A stretch of 64,000 nt of DNA from Bolinopsis microptera. Its lineage: Eukaryota > Ctenophora > Tentaculata > Lobata > Bolinopsidae. Shown here one piece after another: positions 23,701 through 31,007 of the stretch. A program made the translations under genes and the position numbers. Location: the NCBI RefSeq assembly GCF_026151205.1, contig NC_087083.1, positions 62,001 through 126,000 on the forward strand. Reading direction: 5' to 3'. Each line of letters opens with the position of its first letter. Position 1 is the first letter of the stretch. The notes beneath the pieces were generated by a model. The model was not told the origin of the DNA. It ran no database searches and worked only from the letters and a program-made list of their open reading frames with translations.

Positions 23701-26391
23701 GATGGCTCAGTAGTTAGGAACTACTCAGTACTTACAGATGGCTGGTTAGGAACTACTCAGTACTTACAGATGGCTGGTTAGGAACTACTCAGTACTTACA
23801 GATGGCTGGTTAGGAACTACTCAGTACTTACAGATGGCTGGTTAGGAACTACTCAGTACTTACAGATGGCTGGTTAGGAACTACTCAGTACTTACAGATG
23901 GCTGGTTAGGAACTACTCAGTACTTACAGATGGCTGGTTAGGAACTACTCAGTACTTACAGATGGCTGGTTAGGAACTACTAAGTACTTACAGATGGCTG
24001 GTTAGGAACTACTAAGTACTTACAGATGGCTGGTTGGGAACTACTCAGTACTTACAGATGGCTGGTTAGGAACTACTAAGTACTTACAGATGGCTGGTTA
24101 GGAACTACTAAGTACTTACAGATGGCTGGTTAGGAACTATTTAATAGTTACAGATGGCTGGTTAGGAACTACTCAGTACTTACAGATGGCTGGTTAGGAA
24201 CTACTCAGTACTTACAGATGGCTGGTTAGGAACTACTCAGTACTTACAGATGGCTGGTTAGGAACTACTCAGTACTTACAGATGGCTGGTTAGGAACTAC
24301 TCAGTACTTACAGATGGCTGGTTAGGAACTACTAAGTACTTACAGATGGCTGGTTAGGAACTACTAAGTACTTACAGATGGCTGGTTAGGAACGAATTTG
24401 AACTCTCTGAGGTATCCAACTTTGTGTATCTTAGGATCGTAGTCTCCCAGCTCTGACTGTACAATAAAGGAAGCTAGCAAGGCTAGTGTTCTGAAAAGTA
24501 GTGGTGGATTACTATGGTAACTAGTAGTGTAACTATGGTAACTAGTAGTGTAACTATGGTAACTAGTACTGTAGTACTTCTAATCAAATGAAATAAATTA
24601 GAAATTAGGTCAAAATAGCTTGAAACAGTCAGAGAGTTAGCACAAGTAGTATACAGTAAACAGTTACATAGTACATTAGTACTGTGACAGTATAGTAACA
24701 GTACTGAAACACTAGCTGTAACAGTACTGTAACACTAGCTGTAACAGTACTGTAACACTAGCTGTAACAGTACTGTAACACTAGCTGTAACAGTGCTGTA
24801 ACGCTAGCTGTAACAGTGCTGTAACACTAGCTGTAAAAGTACTGTAACACTAGCTGTAACAGTACAGTAACACTAGCTGTAAGAGTGCTGTAACACTAGC
24901 TGTAACAATGCTGTAACACTAGCTGTAACAGTGCTGTAACACTAGCTGTAACAGTGCTGTAACACTAGCTGTAACAGTGCTGTAACACTAGCTGTAACAG
25001 TGCTGTAACAATAGCTGTAACAGTGCTGTAACACTAGCTGTAACAGTACTGTAACACTAGCTGTAACAGTGCTGTAACGCTAGCTGTAAGAGTACTGTAA
25101 CACTAACTGTAACAGTGCTGTGGCACTAGCTGTAACAGTGCTGTAACAATAGCTGTAACAGTACTGTAACACTAGCTGTAACAGTACTGTAACACTAGCT
25201 GTAACAGTACTGTAACACTAGCTGTAACAGTACTGTAACAATAGCTGTAACAGTACTGTAACACTAGCTGTAACAGTACTGTAACACTAGCTGTAACAGT
25301 ACTGTTACACTAGCTGTAACAGTACTGTAACACTAGCTGTAACAGTACTGTAACACTAGCTGTAACAGTACTGTAACACTAGCTGTAAGAGTGCTGTAAC
25401 ACTAGCTGTAACAGTACTGTAACACTAGCTGTAACAGTGCTGTAACACTAGCTGTAACAGTGCTGTAACACTAGCTGTAACAGTCCTGTAACACTAGCTG
25501 TAACAGTACCTGAAGGTGCAAGAGAGTCTCTGATGGAACATGTCTTGTTTGAGTTGCAGAACAAACTGATATCTAGTTAGTTCCTCTGTTAACATGCAGC
25601 CCGGTTCAGACACGTAATACTTGACTCTAAACTCAAACTTGTAGGGTGGTTCACTCTTCAGCTGACTTCTTATCTAAAATAAAAATATTAGAATAATACT
25701 TCACATCTAAATTACAAGGTGATGCTCATTAAATGCCTATTATTATATGTTGCTTATTATAATATTATATGTTGGTTTATTACCATTGGTTGCATCTGAC
25801 AAGCCTCCCTACAAATTGTGAATTAATCGTACCTTTTTGTCATGGTCGAGCCATAGAGGAAAGTTATAATCGTCAGTAAAGAGCAGCCCAAAATATTTAC
25901 ACTCCAAGTTCAAATCCAGCGACCTAAATAAATAATAAATTAATACTCAGATAAATAAAGTATTAATAATGTTAACAACAACAAGGGAAATACAGATATA
26001 CATACCTCACTACACTAAGTAGTGTAACTATGGTAACTAGTAGTGTAACTATGGTTACTAGTAGTGTAACTATGGTAACTAGTAGTGTAACTATGGTAAC
26101 TAGTAGTGTAACTATGGTAACTAGTAGTGTAACTATGGTAACTAGTAGTGTAACTATGGTAACTAGTAGTGTAACTATGGTAACTAGTAGTGTAACTATG
26201 GTAACTAGTAGTGTAACTATGGTAACTAGTAGTGTAACTATGGTAACATACCTCACTACACTCTGGTACAACACACTCCCCTTCGCATCTTTAGGAACCT
26301 CGTAAGTAGCTACAGCATCGTCCAAGAAAGTCACATTGCAACAGAGGACTTTCTTAGGGTTGTTTAGTCTTTTACCTCCACTACTCCGCAT
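8704..26391 (-). CDS. FERM-domain (band 4.1 superfamily) protein, 8 coding exons, 624 aa
   Basis: FERM proteins link membrane proteins to the cortical cytoskeleton. Exons in transcript order: 26391-26252, 25923-25833, 25673-25510, 24490-24376, 12235-12079, 10791-10663, 10003-9846, 9624-8704. All borders are GT-AG, all phases agree, and the sum is 1,875 nt. F1 lobe: KVLCCNVTFLDDAVATYEV and LECKYFGLLFTDDY. F2: YKFEFRVKYYV, LTEELTRYQFVLQLKQD, IVQSELGDYDP, KFVPNQPS, KYLEKAKWLTAYGVD. F3: IAPSGIQVYQGG, KKFLIKVQPKEP, HCKALWKICIEHHDFY. After residue ~318 comes a hydrophilic tail of ~306 residues with 8-residue repeats (GDSHHTPR x6, AAPDTRPR x3) and no phosphatase or PDZ domain. The start is the first Met before F1; an in-frame Met at 26439 or an upstream exon is possible. 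The member within the family is not resolved. Introns 1 and 3-6 carry arrays; introns 2 (159 bp) and 7 (221 bp) do not. Confidence 0.92.
9177..9251 (-). repeat. 24-bp coding minisatellite (AAPDTRPR x3) in FERM exon 8
   Basis: Three near-identical 24-bp units in frame within the FERM tail, encoding Ala-Ala-Pro-Asp-Thr-Arg-Pro-Arg. The tail is expected to be disordered, and copy number can change without breaking frame. Confidence 0.85.
9397..9540 (-). repeat. 24-bp coding minisatellite (GDSHHTPR x6) in FERM exon 8
   Basis: Six perfect 24-bp units in frame, encoding Gly-Asp-Ser-His-His-Thr-Pro-Arg. Perfect identity between units suggests recent expansion or ongoing homogenisation. Confidence 0.92.
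10010..10204. repeat. 21-bp AT-rich minisatellite beside the exon 7 acceptor
   Basis: Units of AATTATACGGTAATTATATAT fill the last part of FERM intron 6 up to the acceptor of exon 7 (exon end 10003). The ACCGTATAATT of the unit (minus strand) is also the sequence just before the real TTGCAAG acceptor. Confidence 0.9.
10247..10393. mobile_element. Diverged pogo/Tc1-type MITE
   Basis: Starts CGGTAAAACCC, ends GGGGGTTCTCTG, and is flanked by TA on both sides. Its internal GCGGTAAATCGGGGTTT blocks match the better preserved copy at 28164-28417. The ends have drifted, so it is an older copy. It lies in FERM intron 6. Confidence 0.65.
10800..12078. repeat. 31-bp minisatellite filling FERM intron 5 (~41 copies)
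   Basis: Units of about 31 bp (AACAAGACAAGG + TTTATAAGTTACCTAGTTT on plus). On the gene strand the unit contains TTAAACTAGGTAACTTATAAACC, which is the exon 5 end plus donor (CTTAAACTAG|GTAAGTTATAAACC) with G changed to C at donor position +5. The array occupies nearly the whole intron from donor (12078) to acceptor (10792). Units differ by scattered substitutions (GACAAGG, GGCAAGG, GATAAGG, AAACAAGG). Confidence 0.93.
12236..12608 (-). repeat. Partial duplications of FERM exon 5 with its acceptor (3 extra copies)
   Basis: The first ~54 nt of exon 5 (GATCTAGAGAGTGAGATAAA..., encoding DLESEIKELHAMHLGLTP) recur at about 12313-12365, 12399-12475 (with an internal 23-bp repeat) and 12556-12608. 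They are separated by GGTAACTAGGT-type repeats. The nearer copies have CTACTCAG before the exon sequence; the outermost has CTCCCGACAG, which may be the ancestral acceptor. Reading on from the outermost copy meets a stop in the spacer, so the full copy at 12235-12079 should be the functional exon. Confidence 0.88.
12620..14330. repeat. 26-bp G-rich minisatellite in FERM intron 4 (~65 copies)
   Basis: Units TCACTTTTATCAGGGGACATTAGGGG with GGGA/GGGG and AGGAG/AAGAG variants, sometimes alternating (GGGGACATT then GGGAACATT). A CTGCGTTTAC interruption recurs near 13765, 14217, 14278 and (as CTGTGTTTAC) 14311. Two units hold four GGGG tracts. Confidence 0.95.
14331..14955. other. Unique intronic sequence between two satellites
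   Basis: About 620 bp of AT-rich single-copy-looking sequence in FERM intron 4. No exon or motif recognised. Confidence 0.5.
14956..19806. repeat. 42-bp satellite in FERM intron 4 (~115 copies)
   Basis: Units of 42 bp: TACTACTCTAGTAGC, then AGCG / GGGG / GTTG, then AGTAGTCACACCACATCATTATA. Each holds the near-palindrome CTACTCTAGTAG. Three core variants alternate. From about 18250 a 12-bp insertion (ACTTTATAATAC) after a GTAGGCACACC unit recurs at spacings near 137 and 180 bp (3 or 4 monomers plus 12), so a higher-order repeat has formed at the right end. Confidence 0.95.
19860..19965. repeat. 28-bp minisatellite, ~4 copies
   Basis: Units GTAACTAGTGACACATTACC + TCCGACAA (later TCCCACAA) between the 42-bp satellite and the next array, in FERM intron 4. 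Confidence 0.85.
20085..24375. repeat. 32-bp donor-derived minisatellite, split by a LINE
   Basis: Units of 32 bp (ACAGATGGCTGGTTAGGAAC + TACTCAGTACTT on plus) at 20085-20205 and about 23650-24375, with the LINE at 20206-23649 between them. On the gene strand each unit reads TTCCTAACCAGCCATCT|GTAAGTACTGAG. That equals the last codons of FERM exon 4 (VPNQPS) followed by its GTAAGT donor. About 27 units are visible; a few differ by one or two bases. Confidence 0.93.
20206..23649 (-). pseudogene. LINE (CR1/Jockey type) with deleted RT core, inserted in FERM intron 4
   Basis: Minus-strand element with its poly(A) seen as T(16) at 20206-20221. From the 5' side: a Cys-rich PHD/zinc-knuckle-like segment in the same frame (TCSWCQSNVHVKCFKDNLGC, upstream of 23406); an EEP endonuclease (FNETN, GDFNLDLL, SDHLA) within 23406-21541; RT N-terminal motifs to CENQYG; then a jump straight to INIFLIGENLNEV. 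The segment that should hold the FADD/YADD catalytic palm is gone and the frame shifts at about 21541-21560. The C-terminal RT continues 21430-20585 (AEARFLGVIIDDKLNWSHH in pattern). The element cannot polymerise. It lies inside the 32-bp array; no clear long target duplication is visible, and AATAGAGTAACACC is doubled at its 5' end (about 23615-23650). Confidence 0.88.
24515..24570. repeat. Short 21-bp repeat tract (TGGTAACTAGTAGTGTAACTA)
   Basis: Two to three units of the same 21-bp repeat that forms the intron 1 array at 26018-26245, here at the acceptor end of FERM intron 3. Confidence 0.8.
24690..25509. repeat. 23-bp minisatellite in FERM intron 3 (~35 copies)
   Basis: Units CTAGCTGTAACAGTACTGTAACA. 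It begins directly at the donor of exon 3: the gene strand reads CTTCAG|GTACTGTTACAGCTAG, so each unit restates the first ~15 intronic bases as ACA|GTACTG. Common variants are GTGCTG for GTACTG and AATAGC for CTAGC. Confidence 0.93.
26002..26261. repeat. 21-bp in-frame minisatellite flanked by two copies of the exon 1 donor
   Basis: About 10 units of AGTAGTGTAACTATGGTAACT in FERM intron 1. ATACCTCACTACAC occurs at both ends (26002-26015 and 26248-26261); on the gene strand it is the exon 1 end plus donor, GTGTAGTGAG|GTAT. The distance between the donor copies is 246 nt (82 codons), and the exon 1 frame stays open through the array as repeats of VTIVTLL and into a second SVVR. Confidence 0.93.
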
Positions 26392-26399
26392 CAAACTGA

Positions 26400-26565
26400 C
26401 ACATCTACCTAAATAATACACACGTGTAATAATACACATCTACCTAAATAATACACATCTACCTAAATAATACACATCATTAAGTATCAGTATTATAAAG
26501 GAAGACTGACTCATCTACCTAAATAATACACATCATTATGTATCAGTATTATAAAGGAAGACGTT
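26400..26565. repeat. Short duplications at the exon 1 acceptor-like border
   Basis: CTACCTAAATAATACACATC occurs at about 26405, 26449 and 26516, and AGTATCAGTATTATAAAGGAAGAC twice (about 26480, 26537). On the gene strand the first unit ends TTATTTAG|GTAG, an acceptor-like sequence just before the first FERM coding exon. Confidence 0.75.
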
Positions 26566-28163
26566 TAATTCCAACGTATCAGAATTATAATCGAGTAATA
26601 CTGCGTGAACAGTGGCGATCCCGGTGCACTTTATACGTAAGTGAAGTCAGGAAAAGGGACTTGTGGTTATATCTCACCCCTAAACAGTAAACATCCAAAA
26701 GATTTGACAGAGGTTTAACCGATAAGAAAAGAGAAAATCAGAACCATAAATTTCGGTCGTTCCTTAACGTAACATAGGTCACATAGGTTGGTAACCATAG
26801 TAACTATAGGTAGGTAACAGTTTAATGATGAAGTAATAATTTCCCAGTTATAAGACTGTTTTAGGACCACTGTTACAGCACATAAAGACGTAACATCTGA
26901 ACTTCCGTAAATCCTTAAATCCTCTATTTGCGGCATCATATTGGCAGAATAGTGGTAGTACAGTGGCAACACAGTGGTAGCATAGTGAAGCGACGTTGGT
27001 TGTTCCACCTTAGATCAATTATTGTATTTCTTTCTGTATTCACTTGTCTTGAGATGTATGCGACATCTATTAACAACATCTTATTCTTTAGATCGAGGAT
27101 TTTGTGAGGATCTCTGCATATTATCAGGACTAGCATGTAACTTGTAATCAAAGATTTGATAATGTCATTATAGTAGACCATAAAACAATATAATATGAGA
27201 GATGTAAAATCTCCCATAAGATTAATGGTGAAAAGGACGTATCTCTCATTATGTCAGAGAATCAGCGATTGGAGAGCTTAGTGATCTGAACAAGTACTGT
27301 ATCTATATTATATATAACTATATCTAAGATAGTCAATACTCAGCACAACCAGTAGAGCACGTGTTTGGTAGGTAACCATAGTAACTATAGAGCACGTGTT
27401 TACTTTCAGTGCAACCCTAATAGGGGCTATTACAGTGGCTATACAGGGGTTATCAGTGGACCATGAGAATTCTCTGCATGAATTATCTGCATTTATACAT
27501 CATCTTGTTACCAAGAATTCTCATCTTGTTCTGTTCATTAAACTGGTTTCGGGAAACACTCTCTTTACTTGAACATACACATTTCATGCTCACATAAAGA
27601 GAACACTACTAGTTACCATAGTTACACTACTAGTTACCACATTTCATGCTCACATAAAGAGAATAGGTAGGTAACCATAGAAACTATAGGTACATAAAGA
27701 GAATGATGTAATCTTATCAGCTCTTAATTGGCCTGTCTTATGCCATCTTCTACCCCGCTAAATTAACTCAACTGGAAAATTTCAAACCTTGAAAGAAAAT
27801 AATAAATTTTGATCCTTTGAATCCTGTGTTATCCATATTACACGATTATAAATAACTTATAAAACGTTGCCTCTGGGAAGATTTACGCATGACTGTGTTT
27901 TTTAACTCTATTTTAATACATCATGTGAAAAGTCTAAATGTTGTTTTAATTATTTTTTCAACTGTTTATTTTATGGAGGAGCAGTGAGCACACCTCGTTC
28001 ATCGTGATTAAATATGACACGTGATGGATTTTGTAAATAGACAACAAATAAAACTAGGCTGTTTTTACTAGGATGTTACTACAACATATGAACTGAAGAA
28101 AGGTTACCAAATCTATAATTGAGTAGCATAACATATTATATATTATATATATAATACTAGATA
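26566..28163. other. No gene recognised; scattered GGTAACCATAGTAACTATAG repeats
   Basis: Would hold the 5' region of the FERM gene. Copies of GGTAACCATAGTAACTATAG occur at about 26790, 27370 and 27670, related to the 21-bp intron repeat. No convincing 5' exon seen; frames at 26715-27217 on the minus strand look random. Confidence 0.45.
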
Positions 28164-28417
28164 CAGTAAAACCTCGATTTACCGCGAGTTTGGGAGAAAG
28201 GAAATAGCCGCGGTAAATCGGGGTTTGCGGTAAATCGGGGTTTACATTGTGCATGTTAAGCCCCTTTTTTGGGGAAGGAAATGGCAGCGGTAAATCGGGG
28301 TTTGCGGTAAATCGGGGTTTACATTGTGCATGTTAAGCCCCTTTTTTGGGGAAGGAAATGGCAGCGGTAAATCGGGGTTTGCGGTAAATCGGGGCGTGGT
28401 AAATCGGGGTTTTACTG
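28164..28417. mobile_element. pogo/Tc1-type MITE with TA target duplication
   Basis: TA flanks at 28162-28163 and 28418-28419. Ends CAGTAAAACCTCGATTTACC and GGTAAATCGGGGTTTTACTG pair over ~23 bp with two mismatches. The inside holds an ~95-bp unit repeated in tandem (GCGGTAAATCGGGGTTTACA...). CAGT ends and a TA target fit the pogo/Tc1-mariner group. No transposase; non-autonomous. Confidence 0.85.
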
Positions 28418-28639
28418 TACTTACTTTGATATATTGTCGGTTTCAAGTAGAAAGGTTGTAAGTGAACTAATGACATAAATCTGTATTTAAAATGATCAAT
28501 AAAACTGTTGTAACTAACATTTTTGTGATTTTAAAACGGCTTAAACTCTTAAACTACAGTGTGAAATGTCTGAAACAAACAAAAAGAAAACAGACATAAG
28601 AAAATTCACAGATAACTTTTGCAAACAAATTAGAAGGTT

Positions 28640-28700
28640 TTTAACAGGGATGGTGATATTAGATAGTAGTAGTAAGTAGTAGTAGTAGTAGGTGCATTCT
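28640..28700. repeat. TAG trinucleotide microsatellite
   Basis: AGTAGTAGTAAGTAGTAGTAGTAGTAGG near 28672-28692; simple repeat. Confidence 0.8.
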
Positions 28701-28928
28701 TATTCAATCTAGTTATCGTTAAGCACAGATTTGTTGATAGTCTCATCAAAATGTCATATTTGAAATCTTATTTTTCGATTGCATAAAAGTAGTGCAATAC
28801 ATTTTTATCGAATATAAAATAATTTCAGGTTAAAGGAAAGTTAAGAATCCATGTAAGTCTGCTAATCGGATCACATATTTCATAAAGTGCTGAAAATAGC
28901 TATGTTTAAGGTGGCTCACAGAGGGGTC

Positions 28929-28934
28929 TTTATT
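28929..28934 (-). terminator. Polyadenylation signal AATAAA of the SRCR-like gene
   Basis: AATAAA on the minus strand lies only about 8 bases after the stop codon of the 28942-29745 gene, implying a very short 3' UTR. Confidence 0.5.
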
Positions 28935-28941
28935 TGTGGAT

Positions 28942-29745
28942 CTAGAATGTCGTGCCTTTCTTCTTTCTTTTCTTCTTCAAACACACATCAGCGAGAATTC
29001 GTTTTTGCTCATAGAAAAATTCCAGACATTTATTACATTTTTTATTCCAATTTCCTTTTAGTTTCAAAGACTTTGATTTTTTATCAATATTTAGTTTCAC
29101 TGAAATACTCTTGTCACAAGCTTTAACTTCGAAATCTTTGCTTTTTGGATTCTTAACGAGGGACTCTTCTCCTACCACATTGTACTTTTTGCCCTGTTTT
29201 ATGTTGAAAATCTGGAACTGCAGAGACCACTTATTTTTAGTGGAGGATTTAGAGATGTATTGGTAGTGATCTTCATACTCAACGTCCCAGCAGTATACTG
29301 CAGCTACCTGGTCATTTGCACAATCCTGCGGTTCAAAGGTAGGATCAACACAATTCCCATCACCGGAATACATTCTGTAAAAGTCAACAGGACCCCATAC
29401 ATAACAGTGGGGCACCTCACTGTAGTATCTTTCTTGTGCATTCTCCAGGTTCTGAGCAGCTCTCCTCCCAAACTTGAAGTTCCAGGTTTTACACAAAATA
29501 TCAGCCTCATAGTCAGTCCAATAGTCGTCACAGTAAAGATCGTGCCCATTTAACTCCTCTACTGCTTGTTGGATGAGATACGAGCCTGTATCGTCTTGTG
29601 GGCCCATTTTGCACAACTCAAAGTAAGAACTGAAATGGTATGAGGTAAAAACCTCAGTGACTTCTGGTTTATTGGTTGTTACGGTAATTGTAAATGCAGG
29701 AGGAATAGCCATCAGTAACAGGTAACAAAGCATCTTGTCCACCAT
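28942..29745 (-). CDS. Secreted SRCR-like protein, single exon, 267 aa
   Basis: Starts with a signal peptide (MVDKMLCYLLLMAIPPAFTI). Residues ~60-155 carry scavenger-receptor Cys-rich features: GHDLYCDDYWTDYEADILCK follows the VCDDxW...A..LC pattern, and DCANDQVAAVYCW follows the closing DC...VAVxC pattern. The domain is divergent: the usual GRVEV start is not clear and an insertion separates the two halves. The remainder (~155-267) is Lys-rich, with three Cys near the end and a polybasic KKKRKKKGTTF tail. SRCR domains bind ligands outside the cell; the function here is inferred only from the domain. No intron in 804 nt, unlike its neighbours. A TATA box and a close AATAAA support a real transcription unit. 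Confidence 0.75.
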   Translation of the reverse strand: MVDKMLCYLLLMAIPPAFTITVTTNKPEVTEVFTSYHFSSYFELCKMGPQDDTGSYLIQQAVEELNGHDLYCDDYWTDYEADILCKTWNFKFGRRAAQNLENAQERYYSEVPHCYVWGPVDFYRMYSGDGNCVDPTFEPQDCANDQVAAVYCWDVEYEDHYQYISKSSTKNKWSLQFQIFNIKQGKKYNVVGEESLVKNPKSKDFEVKACDKSISVKLNIDKKSKSLKLKGNWNKKCNKCLEFFYEQKRILADVCLKKKRKKKGTTF

Positions 29746-29794
29746 TCAGGTCAAACACAAATGGAAAGTGAGCTCCTAGATTTTAAGACGTGCA

Positions 29795-29801
29795 TTTTAT
29801 A
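29795..29801 (-). promoter_or_regulatory. TATA box (TATAAAA) of the SRCR-like gene
   Basis: TATAAAA on the minus strand, about 50 bases before the ATG; a start site ~25-30 bases downstream would leave a short 5' UTR. Confidence 0.5.
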
Positions 29802-30408
29802 ATTTCAAATCTCTAACTTGTCATGATAACTAATGAAATCAAGATCATTTTAACTTTTTAATGCTTGCTAAAATAAGGCTAACAATTGCTAAGTGACATT
29901 TTTCTTAATACTCTCTTACCACATGAGTAATAATAATATGCATAAAAGTCTTTATGCCTCACTTATCCTTGCACTTTGCAGCCTCCTCTCATAAAAATGT
30001 GATCATGGCAATGTGTGCTGACTCCGATCCTGTAGTGTAATCTAATATAGGCAGACATTTTATAGGTCGAAATTTTAGAAAAAATTGTATTAGTATTATG
30101 AATTAATTTACTATTTTTATTTATGAAGATGTTCTAATTATATAAATATGATACTGTATTTTATTGAGATGGTTCACTGTTGAATTGTAAGATTTATTTT
30201 TTTTAACTGATATTTAATAAACTATTAATCAAATATTTAATATAAACTATTAATTAAAGATTAAAGGAACCTAATTTGTAAATTGCAATATTGAATTGGA
30301 ATAAGGTCCATTATTTTATTCATTGCAATACAATAAACCCTATTAAACAATCCCAACTCTACTGTATCTAGTGTCCATGATCAAATTGAATTGTTTTACA
30401 CTAATATA
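29802..30408. other. No feature recognised
   Basis: AT-rich sequence, probably upstream region of the SRCR-like gene. Confidence 0.45.
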
Positions 30409-31007
30409 AGTTTGATAGTGTTGAGTAAATAGTTCAAGGGGGCTATATTTATGAGTCGCATTTGAACTTGATTTTTCTTGGAGAAGTTATCTTTTGACTC
30501 TTATGTTGCGAACAAAATGAAGAAGCAGACTTTAGGCTAGAAACTTTATTGAATTGAAATAATCATTCCACGTAACTACGTCTTCTTCAGTTCTGTAATA
30601 TAATTGTTAAAAGATGTATAAAATTAACGACGGAAAGAAATTTAAAATAACATTAAAACAAATACAAAAAATAAAATTTACGAAATATGACCCAAAAATG
30701 TAATTGCAAAAAATTCTAAACTTCAAAAAATACGAAAAGAAGAAATGTAAGCTAATACAACTAAATCCTGTACTACACATGATACTATACTAATTAGTAA
30801 ACGTAAAACTGGTTGTTCAGAATTCACAATTCATGTGTAAAAACTATTGATGAAATCAGCACTTAAGCAACGATAACTCCGTTGCCATGGTTACTATCCA
30901 AGCTAGTCCTATCAATACATTACTTACTAGTTAAATATCGACTAAATATTTGTACAAATAACTCAACTCAGAACGATCATTCATTTCAGGACTTAATCTC
31001 AATTATA

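Noticed and set aside
26030-26305. Plus-strand frame of MVTSSVT repeats
   Set aside because: Complement of the intron 1 minisatellite; no gene context on plus.
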